Counted from the stretch's first letter, positions 23,843 to 32,482 are shown. The stretch is 51,533 nt of DNA from JACNLC01 sp964607375 (GCA_964607375.1 CAZSJY010000004.1:1-51533); one strand, 5' to 3'. The notes: generated by a model from the letters alone, not told the origin. Numbers and translations: made by a program.

Positions 23843-25321
23843 ATGAATAAAAAGAAATTAATAGAAGTAAAAGGATTAAAAACTCACTTCAAAGTTGGTA
23901 AACAGTGGGCAACTGCAGTTCATGGTATAGACTTTGATATATTCGAAGGTGAAACTCTTGGAATTGTGGGTGAGTCTGGTTCTGGAAAATCGGTATCTGT
24001 ATTGTCACTTATCCAACTTATTCCGAACCCACCAGGTGAAGTGTCAGAAGGAGAAATCTATTTCAAAGGTGAAAAAATCTTTGACGGAAAAGGATTGGAA
24101 AGAATAAAAGCTATCCCTCAATATCGATTTTTCAAAGGAATATCAGATAATCTTAGAAAAACTGCAGCTTTTGCTTTTTTTGGTGGATGGTTGTTTATCC
24201 ATGCTTTTCTTAATATTCCAGGTATATTACTTTTCTTTGCTTCATTATTCCTAAATGGTTTTCTTACTTCATATATATTTTTTAATTCACCATTTAAAAA
24301 AGAATATGGTGGATGGCGAGAAAAAATGTATAGTCGAATGCGGGAACTTCGCGGGAAGAATATCGCAATGATTTTCCAAGAACCTATGACATCTCTAAAT
24401 CCGGTTTATACAGTTGGATTTCAAATTATTGAAGCTCTAAAACCGTTGAAATTTATCGAGTATATAAAAAACGGTATTATTGGTTTAGCGAAAAATCTAA
24501 AAAGTACTCCAAAGATTAATCGAGTTAAAACATCAGTTATTTTCGCTATAATTTTTACTTTACTCTCACAACTTTCAAATGGATGGACATTTCAAGTTTG
24601 GGATGTAATAATTGCTTTGATCAAAGGTGGTATTTTTCCAACAATCTTTGCATATGTAATTATAGGCTTTGATAAGCTTATTTCAGATGAATATCACAAA
24701 GAATGGGATAATTTATTTTCCGAAGGTGTCAGACTACTAAAAACTGTTGGCATACCTTCGCCAGAAAATAGAATGGGAGACTATCCGCATCAATTTTCTG
24801 GAGGTATGCGTCAAAGAGCGATGATTGCAATGGCACTCGCGAAGAATCCTTCACTTCTTATTGCTGATGAACCAACAACAGCACTGGATGTAACCATTCA
24901 AGCTCAAATTTTGGACTTAATGGTTGAACTAAAACAAAAGAAACTGGATGCAGCTGTTGTATTAATAACCCACGATTTGGCTGTAATTGCAGAAACCTGT
25001 GAAAGAGTTATCGTAATGTATGGTGGACGAATACAAGAGGTAGCTTCTGTTAATGAGATTTTTGAAAACCCGAAACATCCTTATACTTTGGGATTGCTTA
25101 GATCTATTCCTCATCCTGAAAAAGGCAATAAAAAAGAACGATTGGAAATAATTAAAGGAATGGTCCCTAGCATACTAGAAATGCCAGAAGGTTGTAAATT
25201 CTGCACTCGATGCGATGTTAAGTTAGAAAAATGTGATGTTGAAGAACCTCCGTTAATAGAAATTAAGCCTGAACATTTCGTGAGATGTCATGTGATTCAG
25301 TCTGAAGGAGTAAAAGGATGA
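23843..25321 (+). CDS. peptide ABC transporter ATPase, OppD-like, with two hydrophobic insertions, 492 aa
   Basis: All ATPase motifs are intact: Walker A GESGSGKS (43-50), Q-loop IFQEPMTSLNP (Q179), signature FSGGMRQR (318-325), Walker B LLIADEPTTALD and the switch His in LITHDL. The C-terminal OppD/F extension with Cys residues (CKFCTRCDVKLEKCDV) is present. The protein is about 160 residues longer than usual. One insert (about 87-165) lies between Walker A and the Q-loop, and another (about 201-290) lies between the Q-loop and the signature. Each has a stretch that looks like two membrane helices (about 107-147 and 230-276). A membrane-embedded nucleotide-binding subunit is an inference. 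The stop overlaps the next start. Confidence 0.92.
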   Translation: MNKKKLIEVKGLKTHFKVGKQWATAVHGIDFDIFEGETLGIVGESGSGKSVSVLSLIQLIPNPPGEVSEGEIYFKGEKIFDGKGLERIKAIPQYRFFKGISDNLRKTAAFAFFGGWLFIHAFLNIPGILLFFASLFLNGFLTSYIFFNSPFKKEYGGWREKMYSRMRELRGKNIAMIFQEPMTSLNPVYTVGFQIIEALKPLKFIEYIKNGIIGLAKNLKSTPKINRVKTSVIFAIIFTLLSQLSNGWTFQVWDVIIALIKGGIFPTIFAYVIIGFDKLISDEYHKEWDNLFSEGVRLLKTVGIPSPENRMGDYPHQFSGGMRQRAMIAMALAKNPSLLIADEPTTALDVTIQAQILDLMVELKQKKLDAAVVLITHDLAVIAETCERVIVMYGGRIQEVASVNEIFENPKHPYTLGLLRSIPHPEKGNKKERLEIIKGMVPSILEMPEGCKFCTRCDVKLEKCDVEEPPLIEIKPEHFVRCHVIQSEGVKG

Positions 25322-26331
25322 GCAACAATAAATTAGTTGATGTTAAGAATTTGAGTGTTCACTTTCCAATTCATGGAGGTGTATTTTCCAAAAGAGTAGC
25401 AACTGTAAAAGCAGTAGATGGTGTATCATTTTCAATTGGTAAAAAGGAAACTATTGGTTTAGTTGGAGAATCCGGATGTGGTAAAACTACCGTTGGTAGA
25501 GCAATGATCAATATTCTTCGCCATATCGCACCTGATGTGGAAATTGGTGGCGGTATCGAATATCACTTTGGAGATGAAATTGTTGATTTTGCAACTCTTC
25601 ATCCAAAACATATGGGACAGTATCGTTCTAAAGTGCAAATGATATTCCAAGATCCTTATGCATCGTTAAATCCAAGAATGACAGTCGCACAGATAATTTC
25701 TGAACCTTTACAACTTCATACTGACATGAATTCCAAAGAATTGCAAGATCGAGTCATGTGGCTTTTAGAAAAAGTTGGTTTACAGAATGAACAATCACGC
25801 CGTTATCCACACGAATTTTCAGGAGGTCAACGACAACGAGTAGGTATTGCTAGAGCATTGGCTACAAATCCAGAGTTAATAATTTGTGACGAACCTGTAT
25901 CAGCATTAGATGTTTCAATTCAAGCACAAGTTATAAATCTGATGATGGATTTACAGGACGAGTTTGATCTTTCATATTTATTTATTGCACACGATCTATC
26001 AGTTGTAGAACATATATCATCAAAAATAGCTGTTATGTATCTTGGTGATTTAGTAGAATTTGGTGATAGCCAGGATGTTTTCCATAATCCAAAACACCCA
26101 TATACAAAGGCATTGATTTCTTCAGTACCTCTACCTGATCCAAAAAAGAAAGAAAGAGAGAGGATTGTGTTAAAGGGAGATATTCCAACTCCTATGGCTA
26201 AACCTAGCGGGTGTGGGTTTAGGACTCGTTGCCCAATTGCGAAACCTGAATGTTCAGAATCAGTACCAGAGATTGTTGATACAGGTGGTGCTCATCAAAT
26301 TGCTTGTCCGTATTGGGAAGAGAAGTTTTAA
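25318..26331 (+). CDS. peptide ABC transporter ATPase, OppF-like, 337 aa
   Basis: This is a standard-length ATPase with Walker A GESGCGKTT, Q-loop IFQDPYASLNPRMTV, signature FSGGQRQRVGIARAL, Walker B LIICDEPVSALD and H-loop FIAHDLSVV. The C-terminal domain GCGFRTRCPIAKPEC is intact. It has none of the insertions seen in the adjacent OppD-like protein. It overlaps the preceding gene by ATGA and closes the operon. Confidence 0.94.
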   Translation: MSNNKLVDVKNLSVHFPIHGGVFSKRVATVKAVDGVSFSIGKKETIGLVGESGCGKTTVGRAMINILRHIAPDVEIGGGIEYHFGDEIVDFATLHPKHMGQYRSKVQMIFQDPYASLNPRMTVAQIISEPLQLHTDMNSKELQDRVMWLLEKVGLQNEQSRRYPHEFSGGQRQRVGIARALATNPELIICDEPVSALDVSIQAQVINLMMDLQDEFDLSYLFIAHDLSVVEHISSKIAVMYLGDLVEFGDSQDVFHNPKHPYTKALISSVPLPDPKKKERERIVLKGDIPTPMAKPSGCGFRTRCPIAKPECSESVPEIVDTGGAHQIACPYWEEKF

Positions 26332-26340
26332 TAAAAATGG

Positions 26341-26365
26341 AAGTGTGGTGTTAGTCTCCATACTT
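26341..26365 (+). terminator. possible terminator of the peptide transporter operon
   Basis: AAGTGTGG pairs with CCATACTT (one G-T pair) across a 9-base loop and is followed by an AT-rich stretch containing TTTTC. The hairpin is modest and lies nine bases after the last stop. Confidence 0.4.
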
Positions 26366-26380
26366 TAAATAAATTTTCTT

Positions 26381-26388
26381 TAATCTTG
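26381..26388 (+). promoter_or_regulatory. FCB-type -7 element of the isc operon
   Basis: TAATCTTG resembles TAnnTTTG and is followed by CG. It would start transcription near 26395, just upstream of the IscR-box-like palindrome. Confidence 0.35.
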
Positions 26389-26415
26389 CGTAATTTGTAC
26401 AAAGTCAGTAAATTT

Positions 26416-26440
26416 ATACAGGACTAAATAAGTCGTATAT
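26416..26440. promoter_or_regulatory. IscR type-1-like binding site before iscR
   Basis: The core is GACT-AAATA-AGTC, flanked by ATAC on the left and TAT on the right. The E. coli IscR type-1 consensus has a GACT-N5-AGTC core with ATA/TAT ends, and by my count this site matches it at 20 of 25 positions. It lies 7 bases before the iscR ATG and downstream of the probable promoter, which suits repression of the operon by holo-IscR. Confidence 0.7.
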
Positions 26441-26447
26441 ATTGATT

Positions 26448-26846
26448 ATGTTAAAGTTAACGAAAAAAACGGAATATGCACTAACTGCCCTTTCTCATAT
26501 GCAATCTAAGGGAGAGGGTGAAATCATTACTGCAAGAGAAATATCTGAACAGTATGGTATTTCTTTCCAATTACTATCTAAAATTCTTCAACATCTTTCA
26601 AAAGAAAGTTTTGTTAAACCAATTCAAGGAGCAAAAGGTGGATATAAACTAATCATAGATTTATCATCAATTAGTTTATGGGATTTTATTGAGATGTTGG
26701 AAGGTCCACTTGGATTGGTTGATTGCGTCATAACATCCGAATGCCAAAAAATGGATAGTTGTGTGATTCTAACACCAATCGGAAAAATTAATAAAGCTGT
26801 TCAGGAAATTTTTCTGAATATTCCTGTAAGTGATATCACTAATTAA
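26448..26846 (+). CDS. iscR: Rrf2-family iron-sulfur regulator, IscR-like, 132 aa
   Basis: An N-terminal winged helix (LTKKTEYALTALSHM ... REISEQYGISFQLLSKILQHL) is followed by the wing motif GAKGGYKL. Three cysteines, C93, C99 and C105, have the same spacing as the [2Fe-2S] ligands of E. coli IscR (92, 98, 104). The protein should sense Fe-S status and repress the genes that follow. The ATG at 26448 gives the normal family start, and the in-frame TTG at 26442 is less likely. An IscR-type palindrome lies directly upstream, so autoregulation is likely. Confidence 0.9.
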   Translation: MLKLTKKTEYALTALSHMQSKGEGEIITAREISEQYGISFQLLSKILQHLSKESFVKPIQGAKGGYKLIIDLSSISLWDFIEMLEGPLGLVDCVITSECQKMDSCVILTPIGKINKAVQEIFLNIPVSDITN

Positions 26847-26853
26847 GGATTTT

Positions 26854-28062
26854 ATGAAGAAAATATACTTAGATTATCATTCCACTACACCTGTTGATCA
26901 TCGAGTATTCGATGCTATGGTTCCATATTTTTCAGATAAGTTCGGAAATCCAGCTAGCAGAAATCACGCTTACGGTTGGGAAGCAGAAGAGGCGGTTGAT
27001 ATTGCACGAGAAAGAATCGCTAAATCAATTGGAGCAACTCCCAGAGAAATTATTTTCACAAGTGGTGCAACTGAATCAGATAATTTGGCAATTAAGGGTA
27101 TTGCCCAAATGTTCCGCGATAAAGGTAATCACATTATCACTCTAAAAACTGAACATAAGGCAGTACTCGATACTTGTAAAGCTCTTGAACGAGATGGATT
27201 TGAAGTAACGTATCTTCCAGTAGAAAAAAATGGTTTAATCAACCTTGACAAGCTGAAATCAGCCATTAAAGATAAAACAATTTTGGTTTCCGTAATGCAC
27301 GCAAATAATGAAATAGGTGTGATTCAACCAGTTGCAGAAATCGGGCAAATTTGTAAAGAAAACGGAATATATTTCCATTGCGATGGTGCTCAATCTGTAG
27401 GGAAAATTACGGTGGATGTTAATGAAATGGGAATTGACTTATTAGCTATTTCCGGGCATAAAATTTATGGTCCAAAAGGAATTGGTGCTTTGTATGTTCG
27501 CAGGAAAAATCCACGTGTTCGATTAAAATCACAAATTGACGGTGGTGGACACGAACGCGGTATGAGATCAGGAACTCTCCCCACACCACTCATAGTTGGA
27601 TTGGGTAAAGCTTGTGAATTATCCAGTAAATTAATGGCTGAAGAAACAAAACGATTATTAACTCTACGAGAAAAATTATACAAAGGAATTTCATCTCAAC
27701 TACCTAAAATTATTTTAAACGGTGATACTGAAAATCGTTTACCTGGAAATCTGAATTTGAGTTTTTCATATGTTGAAGGTGAGTCGCTTATTATGAGTCT
27801 CCCGAATATTGCTCTTTCAAGTGGTTCAGCATGCACATCTGCCAGTTTAGAGCCTTCGTATGTGCTGAAAGCTCTTGGAGTCAGTAAAGATTTAGCACAT
27901 TCATCCATCCGTTTTGGTTTGGGAAGGTTTACAACTGAAGAAGAGGTTGACATCACAATTAATAGTGTTGTTAAAGCAGTTAATAGATTGAGAGATATGT
28001 CTCCGCTTTGGGAAATGGCACAAGAAGGCATCGATTTGGAAAGTGTGAAGTGGAGTGAATAA
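26854..28062 (+). CDS. iscS: cysteine desulfurase IscS, 402 aa
   Basis: This is a PLP enzyme that passes sulfur from cysteine to the IscU scaffold. It has IYLDYHSTTPVDHRVFDAM at the start, the ATESDNLAIKG motif, HANNEIG, and the PLP lysine in SGHKIYGPKGIGALY. The catalytic cysteine loop is SSGSACTSASLEPSYVLKALG, the long loop of the IscS type rather than SufS. The ATG at 26854 with TAAGGA upstream is preferred to an in-frame start at 26830 that would overlap iscR. Confidence 0.95.
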   Translation: MKKIYLDYHSTTPVDHRVFDAMVPYFSDKFGNPASRNHAYGWEAEEAVDIARERIAKSIGATPREIIFTSGATESDNLAIKGIAQMFRDKGNHIITLKTEHKAVLDTCKALERDGFEVTYLPVEKNGLINLDKLKSAIKDKTILVSVMHANNEIGVIQPVAEIGQICKENGIYFHCDGAQSVGKITVDVNEMGIDLLAISGHKIYGPKGIGALYVRRKNPRVRLKSQIDGGGHERGMRSGTLPTPLIVGLGKACELSSKLMAEETKRLLTLREKLYKGISSQLPKIILNGDTENRLPGNLNLSFSYVEGESLIMSLPNIALSSGSACTSASLEPSYVLKALGVSKDLAHSSIRFGLGRFTTEEEVDITINSVVKAVNRLRDMSPLWEMAQEGIDLESVKWSE

Positions 28063-28173
28063 ACGACTAAAATGTCGAATGTGAAAAGTAGAAAGTAAGG
28101 ATTGAGGATAAGGTTGAGATTGCAATAACCTATAATCTAAAATTTTCGATTTACAATGTATTTGAGGTAAGAT

Positions 28174-28551
28174 ATGGCATATTCAAAAAAAGTAGTTGAG
28201 CATTTTACTGATCCACAAAATATGGGTTCATTGGATAAAGAAGACGAAAATGTCGGAACTGGAATAGTCGGTGCTCCTGAATGTGGAGATGTGATGAAGC
28301 TACAACTCAAAATTGAGGATGGAGTCATACAAGACGCTAAATTCAAAACATTTGGGTGTGGAAGTGCAATTGCTAGTTCCAGCTATATTACAGAACTCGT
28401 AAAAGGAATGAGTGTTGAAGATGCCCAAAAAGTAAAAAATACTGAAATTGTGGATGAATTGTCGCTTCCGCCAATAAAAGTCCACTGCTCAGTTCTTGCT
28501 GAAGATGGCATCAAAGCCGCCTTGGCAGACTATGAAAAAAAGAAGAAATAG
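28174..28551 (+). CDS. iscU: iron-sulfur scaffold protein IscU, 125 aa
   Basis: It has the three scaffold cysteines C37 (PECGD), C62 (FGCGSA) and C105 (VHCSV), with Asp39 and His104 as expected. LPPIK at 98-102 is the HscA-recognition motif (LPPVK in E. coli). It assembles [2Fe-2S] and [4Fe-4S] clusters with IscS, HscB and HscA, all encoded here. The ribosome site GAGG lies six bases before the ATG. A spacer of about 110 bases separates it from iscS. Confidence 0.96.
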   Translation: MAYSKKVVEHFTDPQNMGSLDKEDENVGTGIVGAPECGDVMKLQLKIEDGVIQDAKFKTFGCGSAIASSSYITELVKGMSVEDAQKVKNTEIVDELSLPPIKVHCSVLAEDGIKAALADYEKKKK

Positions 28552-28706
28552 GTTTAGTGGTTAGCAATTAATAGATAGTAGGTTAGCGTTAGAGATAAAC
28601 AAATTGATTTCTCTCTACTACTTAGCGAGAAAATCAGTATTTGAATATCACTTTCGATTTTCAAAGTTTTCATACTATTAAGTGAAACTCAACGAAAGGA
28701 CAAAAA

Positions 28707-29045
28707 ATGTCAAAGATAAATGAAGAACAAGTAATTGAAGTATTGAAACAATGCTTTGATCCGGAAATTCCAATTGATTTATGGAATCTTGGTTTGATTT
28801 ACAGTATCAAAATTTCTGATGCTGAATCAGGTAATAACAATGTAGATATCACGATGACACTCACCACACCTGGATGTCATATGGGGAGTTATATGGCGAA
28901 TGATATAAAAACCAAATTAGAAGGTTTAGAAACCGTTGACCTTGCCACAGTTCAAGTAGTTTTCGAACCTGTTTGGACACCAGATATGATGACAGATGAA
29001 GCTCGAGAACGACTCGGTTTCAAAAAACCACAGACAGAGGAATAA
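28707..29045 (+). CDS. SufT/MIP18-type Fe-S assembly factor (DUF59), 112 aa
   Basis: The DUF59 fold has the DPEIPIDLWNLGLIYSIKI start and the TLTTPGCHMG segment with its conserved Cys. The closing FEPVWTPDMMTDEARERLGF is typical of SufT and PaaD-like proteins. These help load or mature Fe-S proteins. It is more often seen with suf genes, so its place in an isc operon is of some interest. A spacer of about 155 bases precedes it, and AAAGGA lies before the ATG. Confidence 0.9.
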   Translation: MSKINEEQVIEVLKQCFDPEIPIDLWNLGLIYSIKISDAESGNNNVDITMTLTTPGCHMGSYMANDIKTKLEGLETVDLATVQVVFEPVWTPDMMTDEARERLGFKKPQTEE

Positions 29046-29049
29046 TCCA

Positions 29050-29403
29050 ATGGTAGTACCTCAAACACCTGAAACTGACGATATTCAAATTACAGAAAAA
29101 GCAGCGAATCGTGTAAAAGGAATCCTCAAATCAGAAGGTAAGGATGGCTACGCACTACGAATTTCCGTTATCGGCGGTGGATGTTCCGGAATGTCATATA
29201 ATATGTCGTTTGATAATGAATTGGGTGAATTTGACAAAGTATTTGAAGCACAAGGTGTAAAGATTTACTGCGATCTGAAAAGTTGGTTGTATCTCAAAGG
29301 AACGACTGTGGATTTTTCAGATGATATTTTATCTGGTGGATTTAAAATTAAAAATCCAAATGCAGCACGAACTTGCGGTTGCGGAACGAGCTTTTCTGTA
29401 TAA
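29050..29403 (+). CDS. A-type Fe-S carrier (IscA/SufA/ErpA family), 117 aa
   Basis: The HesB-like fold has the three ligand cysteines in GGGCSGMSY and CGCGTSF. It carries clusters from IscU to target proteins. IscA and ErpA cannot be separated by eye. The ATG at 29050 follows a GAGGA ribosome site at good distance. The frame is open further upstream inside the SufT-like gene, but that part is not family-like. The stop overlaps the next start by one base. Confidence 0.92.
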   Translation: MVVPQTPETDDIQITEKAANRVKGILKSEGKDGYALRISVIGGGCSGMSYNMSFDNELGEFDKVFEAQGVKIYCDLKSWLYLKGTTVDFSDDILSGGFKIKNPNAARTCGCGTSFSV

Positions 29404-29645
29404 TGGAAACGATTCATCTAGACGATTTTCTAACAGACGGTATTTTGAAAGAGGGTGAGTTCAGAGCAAAGGTCAAAGGAATTGATTGGTCAGAGTTTTT
29501 AAGTAAGACTGTGTTAATTCGTGGGTGTGCATCTGTACCGGTACCAACTTGGGCGCATTTAATAATCACTGCTGAATTAGCTCAATTCGCAAAAGAAATT
29601 TGCTACGGTGAACCGAACTCTTTTTTAACAGTTTACAGAAAATAA
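29403..29645 (+). CDS. short DUF2480-like protein, 80 aa
   Basis: The segment ILKEGEFRAKVKGIDWSEF, then CASVPVPTWAHLIITAELA and KEICYGEPN, resembles the core of the DUF2480 family of Bacteroidetes, from memory. Those proteins are about twice as long, so this one is a short form lacking the C-terminal half. The function is unknown, but one-base overlap with the A-type carrier gene and its place inside the operon argue for a role in Fe-S assembly. A conserved Cys lies before the PTWA motif. Confidence 0.65.
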   Translation: METIHLDDFLTDGILKEGEFRAKVKGIDWSEFLSKTVLIRGCASVPVPTWAHLIITAELAQFAKEICYGEPNSFLTVYRK

Positions 29646-29673
29646 ATAATGTTTCAATTCTTTATACACTTTG

Positions 29674-30324
29674 ATGATTAATAAAAAGAAAATAAATTCT
29701 AAATCCTGTTGGAAGTGCAATAACTCAATCGAAAAGTTCCGACATTTTTGTCCGGATTGCAACACCATCCAAGCACCAATCGAAGAAAATTTCTATTCAT
29801 TTATGCGATTTGACAAAGAATTGGGAATTTGCACAGCCACGCTGCAAAATCGGTATTATGAAATGAGTCGAAAATTCCATCCGGACTATTTTCAAAACCA
29901 ATCTTTGCAAGAATTAACATTTGCTTTAAAGTTTTCATCGATTCTCAATCGTGCATATTTTACACTGAAGAATCCGATTGCACGAGTTAGATATTTGATG
30001 ATGCTGGAAGGTATTCACGAAAATCGTGATTCTGGTAGTATTCCAGTTAAATTTGCTGAAGACATTTTTGAAATTCAAGATTGTTTGATGGAATACAAAT
30101 CGAATCCAAAAAGTCATTGTAGGGTAGAATTGAAAACTCATCATCAAAAACTAAAAACAGACATTGAAGAAATTGACCAGCATATCCACAAATATTTCCA
30201 AAATTACGATGAATCAGAAGACAAGAACGAAAAATTGGAAGTATTGAATAACATAAGTCTGATACTGACGGACAGGAATTATCTCGACAAAATGAAAGTG
30301 GAATTGGATGGAGTGTTTGAATGA
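29674..30324 (+). CDS. hscB: co-chaperone HscB with N-terminal zinc-finger-like motif, 216 aa
   Basis: The J-domain carries HPD at residues 69-71 (SRKFHPDYF) and is followed by the three-helix IscU-binding domain. Ahead of it lies a CxxC...CxxC pair (C12, C15, C26, C29) in SCWKCNNSIEKFRHFCPDC, an arrangement I recall from eukaryotic HSC20 and absent from E. coli HscB. It stimulates HscA and delivers IscU. The ATG at 29674 directly follows an in-frame TTG, and no strong ribosome site is visible. The end overlaps hscA by ATGA. Confidence 0.9.
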   Translation: MINKKKINSKSCWKCNNSIEKFRHFCPDCNTIQAPIEENFYSFMRFDKELGICTATLQNRYYEMSRKFHPDYFQNQSLQELTFALKFSSILNRAYFTLKNPIARVRYLMMLEGIHENRDSGSIPVKFAEDIFEIQDCLMEYKSNPKSHCRVELKTHHQKLKTDIEEIDQHIHKYFQNYDESEDKNEKLEVLNNISLILTDRNYLDKMKVELDGVFE

Positions 30325-32159
30325 AAACGATAGTTGGAATTGATCTTGGAACCACCAACTCGTTGGTTGCGGTTATGAAAAACGGAGTTCCGCAAATTCT
30401 TGAGAACAGAAATAGAGAGCGCATTCTTCCTTCAGTATTAGCATTTATGGAAAATGGGAAAATTCTTGTTGGAAATCCAGCGAAAGAACTTAGGTCGGAG
30501 ATTCCATTTAGTGTAGTAGCTTCCACCAAACGATTGATGGGCAAAGGAATCAACGATTTAACTGAAGAAGATAAACTGTTTTTCCCGTTTGATTTTTCCG
30601 AATCCGACGAAAAAGGAATTTTGAAATTTCGAGTTCAAAATCACACTGTCACCCCACCTGAACTTTCCGCTCGATTGTTGCTGGAATTAAAACGAACTGC
30701 AGAAAATATTTTGGAAGAATCTGTTACAGATGCGGTTATTACAGTTCCAGCGTATTTTAATGATGCTCAACGACAAGCAACCAAAGATGCTGGAGAGCTA
30801 GCTGGACTGAAAGTTTTAAGAGTTGTCAACGAACCTACTGTGGCTGCATTAGCTTATGGTTTACAGAAAAATCAACAAGGCAACATTGCAGTTTTCGATT
30901 TGGGTGGTGGGACTTTTGATATTTCCATCCTTCAGTTAAAAGATGGAATTTTTGATGTGATTTCGACTAATGGTGATACTCACCTTGGTGGGGATGATTT
31001 TGATATGGAATTGGTGAAATACTTCCAACAGGAAATTGAAAAACTTAAACCCAACTTTTTTTCTAATCATCCCGAAGCGGGTTATTTCATCCGCAAAATT
31101 GCAGAACAAACCAAAATTTATTTATCTACACACGATGAAGCTCCGGTGAAAATTCAGTATCCAAAAGGAAATTTGGATTTCGAAACCACTATCACAATAC
31201 ACCAATTTGAGGAGATGATTTCTCCAATTTTACAAAAAGCATTTGATGCTTGTAGCATCGCTCTAACTGATGCAGACTTCCAATCAGTAGATATTGATAA
31301 TGTGGTTTTAGTGGGAGGTTCTACTCGAATTCCATTTGTCCAAAAAAAAGTTGAAGAATTTTTTGGTAAAACTCCCAAAACTGATATTAATCCTGATGAA
31401 GTGGTTGCGTTGGGTGCATCCATCCAAGCGAATATTTTGGCTGAAGGAAATTCCGATATGCTTTTGTTGGATGTTGTTCCACTTTCGCTAGGAATGGAAA
31501 CTTACGGAGGAGTGATGAATAAAATGATTCTGCGAAACACAAAAATCCCAACAACTCATACAGAAGTTTTCACTAACTTTGCTGATGGTCAAAATGCCAT
31601 CAATTTTAATATTTTTCAAGGTGAACGCGAGATGGTAACGGATTGTAATCATTTAGCAAGTTTCAAGTTTTCAGGCCTGGAATCGCTTCCTGCAGGTGTG
31701 CATAGAATTGAAACCACTTTTATGGTGGATGCCAATGGAATTCTCAACATTTCAGCAATTGACCAACGCACCCAAAAAGCTCAAAAAGTACAGGTTAATC
31801 CGAGTTATGGACTTAAAGATAGTGATGTGAAAAATATCGTAAAAGATTCTTTCCTGAATGCAGAAGAAGATTTCAAAAATCGGATGCTAGCGGAATCTTG
31901 TTCCGAAGCTAAACAAGTTTTGAATGCAGCTCATAAAGCATTGAAAGAACATCAAAGTTTGATTGAATCAGCCGAGGAAATGGAAGATATTCGATTGTCA
32001 ATCAAAGAACTTGAAGAGAGTATCAAAAATGATGACCATAATATCATCATTGCTTTGACAGAAAGTTTGAGTAAAGCAACCAATTCACTAGCGGTGCGAA
32101 TTATGAATATCGCTACACAGAAATCACTAAAAGACCAGAATGTAGAGGATATAAAATAA
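30321..32159 (+). CDS. hscA: Hsp70-class chaperone HscA, 612 aa
   Basis: This is an Hsp70 with ATPase motifs VGIDLGTTNSLVAVM, AVITVPAYFNDAQRQATKDAG, NEPTVAALAYG, AVFDLGGGTFDISI and VGGSTRIPFVQ. A substrate-binding domain follows (LLLDVVPLSLGMETYGG). The length of about 610 and the gene context identify HscA rather than DnaK (about 640). It acts with HscB on the LPPIK motif of IscU to release clusters. It overlaps hscB at the start and fdx by one base at the end. Confidence 0.95.
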   Translation: MKTIVGIDLGTTNSLVAVMKNGVPQILENRNRERILPSVLAFMENGKILVGNPAKELRSEIPFSVVASTKRLMGKGINDLTEEDKLFFPFDFSESDEKGILKFRVQNHTVTPPELSARLLLELKRTAENILEESVTDAVITVPAYFNDAQRQATKDAGELAGLKVLRVVNEPTVAALAYGLQKNQQGNIAVFDLGGGTFDISILQLKDGIFDVISTNGDTHLGGDDFDMELVKYFQQEIEKLKPNFFSNHPEAGYFIRKIAEQTKIYLSTHDEAPVKIQYPKGNLDFETTITIHQFEEMISPILQKAFDACSIALTDADFQSVDIDNVVLVGGSTRIPFVQKKVEEFFGKTPKTDINPDEVVALGASIQANILAEGNSDMLLLDVVPLSLGMETYGGVMNKMILRNTKIPTTHTEVFTNFADGQNAINFNIFQGEREMVTDCNHLASFKFSGLESLPAGVHRIETTFMVDANGILNISAIDQRTQKAQKVQVNPSYGLKDSDVKNIVKDSFLNAEEDFKNRMLAESCSEAKQVLNAAHKALKEHQSLIESAEEMEDIRLSIKELEESIKNDDHNIIIALTESLSKATNSLAVRIMNIATQKSLKDQNVEDIK

Positions 32160-32482
32160 TGTCAAAATTCACTATAAAATTCTTACCTGACGATGTTTCG
32201 ATTACAGTTGATTCAGAAGACTTCCCTTTTGGTGTCCACGGAGAACCAGGTTCAATTTTAGATATTGCACTTGCTAATGACATTGAACTCGACCACAATT
32301 GCGGTGGAGTCGGAGCTTGTTCTACTTGTCATGTTATTGTTAAATCCGGTATGGAAAATCTTTCTGAGATGGATGATGATGAAGCCGATCAGGTTGATAA
32401 TGCTGATGGCGTAACTCTCAACTCTCGTTTGGGTTGTCAATGTATCGCACAGGGAGATGTAACTGTAAAAATCCCAGAGTAG
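32159..32482 (+). CDS. fdx: [2Fe-2S] ferredoxin of the ISC system, 107 aa
   Basis: This is an adrenodoxin-type ferredoxin. The ligands are in NCGGVGACSTCH (C-x5-C-x2-C) and the later LGCQC. It donates electrons for cluster assembly on IscU. The fold starts with an extended N-terminal strand, and the sequence is acidic (SEMDDDEADQVDNAD). It is the last gene of the isc operon. No terminator is obvious in the 165 bases that follow. Confidence 0.94.
   Translation: MSKFTIKFLPDDVSITVDSEDFPFGVHGEPGSILDIALANDIELDHNCGGVGACSTCHVIVKSGMENLSEMDDDEADQVDNADGVTLNSRLGCQCIAQGDVTVKIPE

Noticed and set aside
28063..28173. The spacers inside the isc operon (28063-28173 and 28552-28706) as possible small RNAs or riboswitches.
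   Set aside because: I found no stable conserved fold or known riboswitch motif. They are AT/AG-rich with only weak inverted repeats.
30047..30553. A 168-codon minus-strand frame across hscB/hscA.
   Set aside because: Both plus-strand genes are strongly supported by family motifs, and the reverse frame has no recognisable features.
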